A stretch of DNA of 64,000 nt from the NCBI RefSeq assembly GCF_022811645.1, contig NZ_CP094534.1, forward strand, positions 3,410,001-3,474,000, given 5' to 3'. The notes beneath the pieces are model-generated. The model was not told the origin of the DNA, searched no databases, and saw nothing but the letters and a program-made list of their open reading frames with translations. Positions within the stretch are counted from its first letter, which is position 1; each line of letters starts with the position of its first letter. Origin of the DNA: Hymenobacter monticola (GTDB taxonomy: Bacteria; Bacteroidota; Bacteroidia; Cytophagales; Hymenobacteraceae). Positions 59,173-64,000 of this stretch are shown here, piece after piece. The translations under genes were made by a program, and so were the position numbers.

Positions 59173-60363
59173 ATGAACACCCTCGATTCCTACAACTTCG
59201 CCGGCAAGCACGCCGTGATGCGCGTCGATTTCAACGTGCCGCTCGACAAAGACCTGCAAATCACCGACGACACCCGCATCCGCATGGCCACCCGCTCGGT
59301 GATGAAAATCCTGAACGACGGCGGCTCGGTGGTGCTGCTCTCGCACCTGGGCCGGCCCAAGGGCGGCTACGAAAAGAAGTTTTCGCTCGAAAACCTGGTG
59401 GCGCGCCTCTCGCAGGAGTACGGCCGCGAAGTGCAGTTCGGCGGCGACGTGCTAGGGGAGGAGGCCGCCCAAAAGGCGGCGGCCCTGCAGCCCGGCCAGG
59501 TGCTGCTGCTCGACAACGTGCGCTTTCACAAGGAAGAAGAAGGCGGCGACAAGGATTTTGCCGCCAAGCTGGCCAAGCTGGGCGATGTGTACGTGAACGA
59601 TGCCTTCGGCACGGCCCACCGCGCCCACGCCTCCACGGCCGTGATGGCCGACTCCTTTGCGCCCCAGGACCGGGTGGGCGGCTACCTGCTGCAGTCCGAA
59701 ATCGACAACGCCAAAAAGGTGCTGGAAGAGGCCGAGCGGCCCTTCACGGCCATCATGGGCGGGGCCAAGATTTCGGACAAGATTCTCATCATCGAGAAGC
59801 TGCTCGACAAGGTGGACAACCTGCTCATCGGCGGCGGCATGGCCTACACCTTCGCGGTGGCCGAGGGCGGCCAGGTGGGCAGCTCCCTGCTCGAAGCCGA
59901 CAAGGTGGACCTGGCCCGCGAGCTGATTCAGCGCGCCAAGGACAAGGGCGTGAAGCTGCTGCTGCCCACCGATTCGCTCATCGCCGACAAGTTTGCCAAC
60001 GACGCGCAGGTGAAAGTGGCCATCAACCACGACATCCCCGCCGGCTGGATGGGCCTCGACCTGGGCCCGGAAAGCCGCCAGGCCTTCGCCGACGTCATCC
60101 GCCAAAGCAAAACCATCCTCTGGAACGGCCCCATGGGCGTGTTCGAGATGCCCAACTTCGCCAAAGGCACCGAGGACGTGGCCCGCGCCATTGCCGAGGC
60201 CACCAGCCAGGGTGCCTACTCGCTCATTGGTGGCGGCGACTCGGCGGCGGCCGTGCAGCAGCTGGGCTTCGGCGAGCAGGTGAGCTACATCAGCACCGGC
60301 GGCGGCGCCCTGCTCGAATACATGGAAGGGAAGGAGCTGCCCGGCGTGGCGGCGTTGGGTTAA
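59173..60363 (+). CDS. pgk: Phosphoglycerate kinase
   Basis: A 396-aa glycolytic enzyme that makes ATP from 1,3-bisphosphoglycerate. Conserved parts: [11 protein letters not shown] with the substrate Arg/Asp/Asn, [58 protein letters not shown] and the C-terminal GGGDSAAAV for ATP. Length fits the bacterial family. A CACTTTTG sequence (59126-59133) is one mismatch from the promoter box. The gene is followed by a strong hairpin, so it is monocistronic. Confidence 0.97.
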   Translation: MNTLDSYNFAGKHAVMRVDFNVPLDKDLQITDDTRIRMATRSVMKILNDGGSVVLLSHLGRPKGGYEKKFSLENLVARLSQEYGREVQFGGDVLGEEAAQKAAALQPGQVLLLDNVRFHKEEEGGDKDFAAKLAKLGDVYVNDAFGTAHRAHASTAVMADSFAPQDRVGGYLLQSEIDNAKKVLEEAERPFTAIMGGAKISDKILIIEKLLDKVDNLLIGGGMAYTFAVAEGGQVGSSLLEADKVDLARELIQRAKDKGVKLLLPTDSLIADKFANDAQVKVAINHDIPAGWMGLDLGPESRQAFADVIRQSKTILWNGPMGVFEMPNFAKGTEDVARAIAEATSQGAYSLIGGGDSAAAVQQLGFGEQVSYISTGGGALLEYMEGKELPGVAALG

Positions 60364-60413
60364 GTTTTGGTGAAGCTCCCGGGCCGCTCGGTTTAGGACG
60401 CTTTGCAATGGAT

Positions 60414-60465
60414 GGGGGCCAGTGGCCGCGCAGATGGGGCGTGGCTGCTGGCCCCCTTGGTTTAT
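60414..60465 (+). terminator. Terminator of pgk
   Basis: GGGGGCCAG/CTGGCCCCC, 9-bp stem with an inner GC-rich loop, then TTGGTTTATT. Confidence 0.7.
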
Positions 60466-60661
60466 TGCATAGACACTTTGCTTTGTCTGATGAACATACC
60501 AGGGGGCGCCGACTTGCAGCGGGCGGAGTACCCAGCGGCCGAACCCGATGGATAAATTAAAAGTGTATAAATCAGATAAAAAATGATAAGTTTGGGGATT
60601 GAAATAGCTGTTCCTTCCGCGCGCACCTGGCGGGGGCAGCCTTTAGTTTATTCCTGCTACT
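60466..60661. other. Upstream region of the tail-collar cluster
   Basis: No ORF. AT-rich between about 60550 and 60600 and GC-rich around it. No convincing -7 box was seen close to the first start codon. Confidence 0.4.
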
Positions 60662-61387
60662 ATGGAAATACCTTTTACTCCCGCTAGCTCCGAATTGATG
60701 CCCGTGGCCGAAGCGGCCGGGCAGCCAGCCGCACCGGCCCGGCGGGGCTGGCTCAAGGGCTTCGGCGCCCTGCTGAGCGGCCTGTTTTTGAGCCGGGCAG
60801 CCAAGGCCGCCCCGGCTTCTGCCAAGCAGGTGATGGGCGGCTCGCCCTACCTGGGCGAAATTCAAATCTTCCCTTTTGATTTTGCGCCCCGGGGCTGGGC
60901 CCAGTGCAACGGGCAGCTGCTGCCCATCAACCAGAACGGCGCCCTCTTCTCCCTGCTGGGCACGATGTACGGTGGCGATGGCCGCACTACTTTTGCTCTG
61001 CCCGATATGCGCGGCCGGGTGCCCGTGGGCTCCGGCACCAGCCCTACTTCGGGCAGCGGCTACAACGTGGGCCTGCCCGGCGGCAGGGAAGCCGCTACGT
61101 TAGTTGTTAACAATCTTCCCGCGCACAACCACGGCTACCAGGTGAGCAACGCCACGGCCACTTCCAATGCTCCCAACGGCACGCTGGCGGCCGTGGTGCC
61201 CGCCAGCGTGGACCTGAACGGCGCCCCCGTCAACATTCTGGCCTATGCGCCCAGTCCTTCGGGCCTCGCCGAAGACGGGCGGGCCATACAACCCGCCGGC
61301 GGCTCGCAGCCGTTTTCGGTGCTGGCCCCCTACCAGACGCTTAATTTCTGCATAGCCCTGACGGGCGTCTTCCCCTCGCGCAGCTAG
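60662..61387 (+). CDS. Tail-collar (MdpB-like) protein 1, with Tat-like leader
   Basis: A 241-aa protein. An unusual leader of ~25 residues precedes ARRGWLKGFGALLSGLF (RR at 27-28), like a twin-arginine signal with Trp in place of Phe, ending near AAKAA. The collar domain follows: GEIQIFPFDFAPRGWAQCNGQLLP, LFSLLGTMYGGDGRTTFALPDMRGRVPVG (split). A long Ala/Asn/Gly/Pro-rich region ends with a shared tail (GGSQPF, then FCIALTGVFPSRS). Such microcystin-dependent-protein domains are common in phage tail collars, but no other tail gene is near. First of three tandem paralogues, 49 bp before the next. Confidence 0.85.
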   Translation: MEIPFTPASSELMPVAEAAGQPAAPARRGWLKGFGALLSGLFLSRAAKAAPASAKQVMGGSPYLGEIQIFPFDFAPRGWAQCNGQLLPINQNGALFSLLGTMYGGDGRTTFALPDMRGRVPVGSGTSPTSGSGYNVGLPGGREAATLVVNNLPAHNHGYQVSNATATSNAPNGTLAAVVPASVDLNGAPVNILAYAPSPSGLAEDGRAIQPAGGSQPFSVLAPYQTLNFCIALTGVFPSRS

Positions 61388-61436
61388 CGGGTGGGCAGAG
61401 CTGGTTAGGCTCATTTCGGTTTTTTCAACTTTCGCT

Positions 61437-62138
61437 ATGGCTCAAATTCTTACTCCCGGCAGCCCCGAGGCTGCCCCCGCCGCCGCGGCCGAGCCGGCCC
61501 GGCGCAGCTGGCTCAAGCGCCTGACGGCCGCCCTGGGCGGGGCGGCCCTGGCCGCGCCCGCCGCCGCCCGTCCCGCCAGCCCCGCACAAGTGCTGGGTGA
61601 CGATGTGTACGTGGGCGAAATCATGATGTTTGCGGGCAATTATGCGCCGGTGGGCTTTGCGCTCTGCAACGGCCAGTTGCTGTCCATTGCCCAGAACACG
61701 GCCTTGTTTTCGTTGCTGGGTACCATGTACGGCGGCGATGGCCGCTCTACTTTTGCCCTGCCCAACCTGCAGGGCTACACGCCCATTGGCCAGGGCAACG
61801 GGCCTGGCCTCACGCCCCGCGTCATGGGCAGCCGAATTGGCAGCGAGTCCGTGGCCCTGACAACGGCGATGGCCGGCCACGTGCACAGCACGCTGGTAAG
61901 CACCGTTTCCGGTACCAGCAACACGCCCTTGGCCAACCTGCCGGCCGTGCCCGTGGCCACCAACGCCAGTGGCGAGAATGTGCCCGTGCTGAACCGCGCC
62001 GACGCGCTCAACACCGGCCTGGCTGCCGCCGCGACCGTGACCCCTACGGGCGGCAGCCAGCCCACCAGCTTGCTGTCGCCCTACCTCACCATCAGCTATT
62101 GCATTGCCCTGCAGGGCGTGTTCCCGGCCCGGTCATAG
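61437..62138 (+). CDS. Tail-collar (MdpB-like) protein 2, with Tat-like leader
   Basis: A 233-aa paralogue of its neighbours. Leader ARRSWLKRLTAALGGAALAA (RR at 22-23) followed by AAAR, as in an exported protein. Collar domain: GEIMMFAGNYAPVGFALCNGQLLS and TMYGGDGRSTFALPNLQGYTPIG. The end is GGSQPTSLLSPYLTISYCIAL then QGVFPARS. The gap to gene 3 is only 42 bp, so the three are probably one operon. The collar region is conserved, whereas the linker to the tail differs between paralogues. Confidence 0.85.
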   Translation: MAQILTPGSPEAAPAAAAEPARRSWLKRLTAALGGAALAAPAAARPASPAQVLGDDVYVGEIMMFAGNYAPVGFALCNGQLLSIAQNTALFSLLGTMYGGDGRSTFALPNLQGYTPIGQGNGPGLTPRVMGSRIGSESVALTTAMAGHVHSTLVSTVSGTSNTPLANLPAVPVATNASGENVPVLNRADALNTGLAAAATVTPTGGSQPTSLLSPYLTISYCIALQGVFPARS

Positions 62139-62180
62139 GTCTGGGACTCGGATTTTTCTTGGACTTTACATTTTGAAGCT

Positions 62181-62882
62181 ATGCGATTGAGAGCAACTGC
62201 TACCGGAGTGGTGCCCCTGCTGGATTCCCAAGCGGCCCCCGCTGAGCCGGCCCGCCGCAACTGGCTGAAGCGCCTGGGCGCGGTGCTGACGGGCGCCGCC
62301 GTGACCGCCCCGGCTCTGGCCGCCCCCCGCAAAGTAGCGGGTTACGAACCCCTGATAGGCGAAATCATGCTGTTTGGGGGTAATTTTGCGCCGCAGGGCT
62401 GGGCACTGTGCGATGGCAGGCTGGTAGCCATTTCCGATTATACAGCCCTGTACTCGTTGATTGGCACCACCTACGGCGGTGACGGGCAGAGCACCTTTGG
62501 CCTGCCCGACCTGCGCGGCCGGGCCCCGCGGCACCAAGGGCAGGGCCCCGGCTTGTCGATTTACACAGTAGGGCAGGCCGGCGGAAGCGAAACCCGAACG
62601 CTAATCAGTACCCAACTGCCCAGCCACGCACACTCCGTGACGGCCAACGCCACGGCCACCACCAACTCGCCCGTGGGCGCGGTGCCCGCAGTGCCGGTGG
62701 CCACCGACGTGAACGGCGAAGCGGTGAACGTGCTGGCGTACGGCACCGACGCGCCGCTGCAGGCCGCCCATCCCACTACAATAGTGCCGACGGGCGGCAG
62801 CCAGCCGTTCGATGCCATGACGCCGTCGTTGGTGATGTCTTACTGCATTGCCCTGGATGGGATTTACCCCAGCCGCTCGTAG
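62181..62882 (+). CDS. Tail-collar (MdpB-like) protein 3, with Tat-like leader
   Basis: A 233-aa paralogue. Leader PARRNWLKRLGAVLTGAAVT (RR at 25-26) ending APALAAP. Collar domain: GEIMLFGGNFAPQGWALCDGRLVA and TTYGGDGQSTFGLPDLRGRAP. The tail is GGSQPFDAMTPSLVMSYCIAL then DGIYPSRS. A large secreted beta-propeller protein begins 58 bp downstream. The three leaders share P-A-R-R-x-W-L-K, which makes export probable and a cytoplasmic phage origin unlikely. No chaperone or lysis gene is seen. Confidence 0.85.
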   Translation: MRLRATATGVVPLLDSQAAPAEPARRNWLKRLGAVLTGAAVTAPALAAPRKVAGYEPLIGEIMLFGGNFAPQGWALCDGRLVAISDYTALYSLIGTTYGGDGQSTFGLPDLRGRAPRHQGQGPGLSIYTVGQAGGSETRTLISTQLPSHAHSVTANATATTNSPVGAVPAVPVATDVNGEAVNVLAYGTDAPLQAAHPTTIVPTGGSQPFDAMTPSLVMSYCIALDGIYPSRS

Positions 62883-62940
62883 GCGGGCTTGCCTCGGCCG
62901 ACGGCCGGGGGCCCGGTTCTGCTTTTGAATTCGCTTTTCT

Positions 62941-64000
62941 ATGCTTGTTGCCATGAAACAACGCTACACTTTTGCCCAACGCGGTCGGATGGCAGCCGGG
63001 CTTCTTTTACTGTTGCTGCTGCTGGCCGCGCCCGGCGCCTGGGCCCAGAGCCGGCTCTATTACACCCAGGGCAGCGGCACCGCCACCCTGGACGCGGCCA
63101 AGGCCGTGAACCCCGACGGCACGGCCGGGGCCACGCTGGCCTCCAATGCCACCAGCTTTGCGCAGCCCACTGATGTGGCCGTGGACCCGGTGGGGGGCTT
63201 TCTGTACGTGGCCGACCAGTACGTGGGCACGGGCGGCATCCTGCGTTTTACCACGGCTGGGGGCAGCCGCACCCAGATAGTGGCCCCTATCCCCGGCGCT
63301 ACCTACAACGGCTTGGCCCTGGACGTGGCCGGCAACCTCTTGTATTTCACCCAGGGCAGCGCCACCGACCCCACGCTGGACGCCCTCAAAGTGGTGAACC
63401 TGACGACGCGGGCCGTGACCACGCTGGCCTCGGGCGCCGCCAACTTCGCGCAGCCCGCCGACCTGGCGCTGGATGCGGCCGGAGGCTTTCTGTACGTGGC
63501 CGACCAGTACATCAGCACCGGGCGCATTCTCCGCTTCACCACGGCTGGCGCCAACCGCACCAGCATCGTGGCGCCCACCGCCGGGGCCGATTATACGGGG
63601 CTGGCGCTGGATGCGGCGGGCAACCGCCTCTACTTCGCCCAGGGTAGCGCCGACCCCACGCTGGACGCGTTGAAGGTGGTGAACTTGACCACGAACGCCG
63701 TGAGCGTCCTGGCTTCGGGCGCGACTAATTTCACCCAACCCACCGACTTGGCCGTGGACGCGGCCGGGGGCTTCGTGTACGTGGCCGACCAGTATACGGG
63801 CACGGGCGGCATCCTGCGCTTTACCACGGCTGGCGGCAGCCGCACGCAAATTGTGGCCCCCACCGCCAACGCCACCTATAATGGCCTGGCTTTGGCCGGG
63901 GCGCCCCCCACGGTGACCACGGCCACACCCACCACCATTACGACAAACAGCGCTGTATTGGGCGGTAACGTAACGGCCGATGGCGGTGCAACCGTAACCG
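62941..64000 (+). CDS. Large secreted beta-propeller protein, N-terminal part
   Basis: The gene runs off the right edge; about 350 codons are seen. A signal peptide (GLLLLLLLLAAPGAWAQ) follows ATG 62941 or 62953. Then come three repeats of about 95 residues, each with FAQPTDVAVD or like, GGFLYVADQY, ILRFTTAG, IVAP and YNGLALD, which look like paired blades of an NHL/YncE-type beta-propeller. The last visible part (TVTTATPTTITTNSAVLGGNVTADGG) resembles the start of an Fn3-like repeat. A large surface adhesin or sensor, perhaps with a T9SS end, is inferred. At DNA level the repeats keep long identical stretches with periods of 288 and 285 bp. Confidence 0.8.
   Translation, partial: MLVAMKQRYTFAQRGRMAAGLLLLLLLLAAPGAWAQSRLYYTQGSGTATLDAAKAVNPDGTAGATLASNATSFAQPTDVAVDPVGGFLYVADQYVGTGGILRFTTAGGSRTQIVAPIPGATYNGLALDVAGNLLYFTQGSATDPTLDALKVVNLTTRAVTTLASGAANFAQPADLALDAAGGFLYVADQYISTGRILRFTTAGANRTSIVAPTAGADYTGLALDAAGNRLYFAQGSADPTLDALKVVNLTTNAVSVLASGATNFTQPTDLAVDAAGGFVYVADQYTGTGGILRFTTAGGSRTQIVAPTANATYNGLALAGAPPTVTTATPTTITTNSAVLGGNVTADGGATVT

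Noticed and set aside
60662..62882. Prophage remnant
   Set aside because: Only collar-domain proteins are present, each with an export-like leader; no capsid, terminase, integrase or lysis gene is in the window.
62941..64000. Minus-strand frames in the propeller gene
   Set aside because: They only mirror the tandem repeats of the plus-strand gene, which has a signal peptide and continuous frame.

Overview
The window looks like chromosomal DNA of a high-GC member of the Bacteroidota, most like Hymenobacter (Cytophagales). Grounds: several secreted proteins end in type IX secretion (T9SS) sorting domains; promoters resemble the Bacteroidota TTTG-N(about 20)-TAnnTTTG type; lipoproteins have short Cys signal peptides; family content is typical (DUF2490, TIGR02117/DUF2459, EcsC, Yx(FWY)xxD lipoprotein, fused double Ddl, PASTA protein). 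There is no CRISPR array, rRNA operon, transposase or complete prophage. The one RNA gene is a tRNA-Arg(CCG).

Layout. 1-6.6 kb: partial TlpA-like lipoprotein, aconitase, a low-GC pocket with a small membrane protein and a broken tandem copy, alpha/beta hydrolase, fructokinase-like kinase, MORN-type secreted protein. 6.6-12.6 kb: EcsC protein, membrane protein, GT2 glycosyltransferase, Dph6-like PP-loop ATPase, membrane MutS-like ATPase, TIGR02117 protein. 12.6-14.8 kb: umuD-umuC with palindromes upstream of each gene. 14.9-25.1 kb: T9SS subtilase, small hypotheticals, ExbD-like protein, DUF2490, TonB-dependent receptor, two disordered acidic proteins, GNAT. 25.4-33.6 kb: T9SS endonuclease I, rhodanese, sterol-desaturase-family hydroxylase, RecQ, DUF2383 protein. 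33.8-42.6 kb: a two-component system (RR-HK) followed on the same strand by a small membrane protein, RND adaptor, RND pump and outer-membrane factor. 42.8-50.4 kb: recombination-like unknown, Yx(FWY)xxD lipoprotein, LolD-like ATPase, GH113-like protein, sucC, Ohr, tRNA-Arg, fasciclin protein. 50.4-60.4 kb: T9SS protein, PASTA protein, fused double D-Ala-D-Ala ligase, CutC, Tat-exported glycosylasparaginase, BadF-type kinase, pgk. 60.6-64 kb: three tandem tail-collar (MdpB-like) proteins with Tat-like N-termini, then the start of a large beta-propeller surface protein.

Two features stand out. First, many gene boundaries carry 70-200 bp inverted repeats of at least seven sequence families, some present in several copies, some nested, and some supplying the stop codon of the adjoining gene. 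Second, the efflux promoter carries three perfectly phased 11-bp direct repeats (7-bp core plus 4-bp spacer) of the kind OmpR/PhoB regulators bind, next to an OmpR-type regulator gene. The exported tail-collar cluster beside a giant adhesin-like gene is the best candidate for an undescribed system.

All functional calls come from reading translations and motifs; no database search was run.
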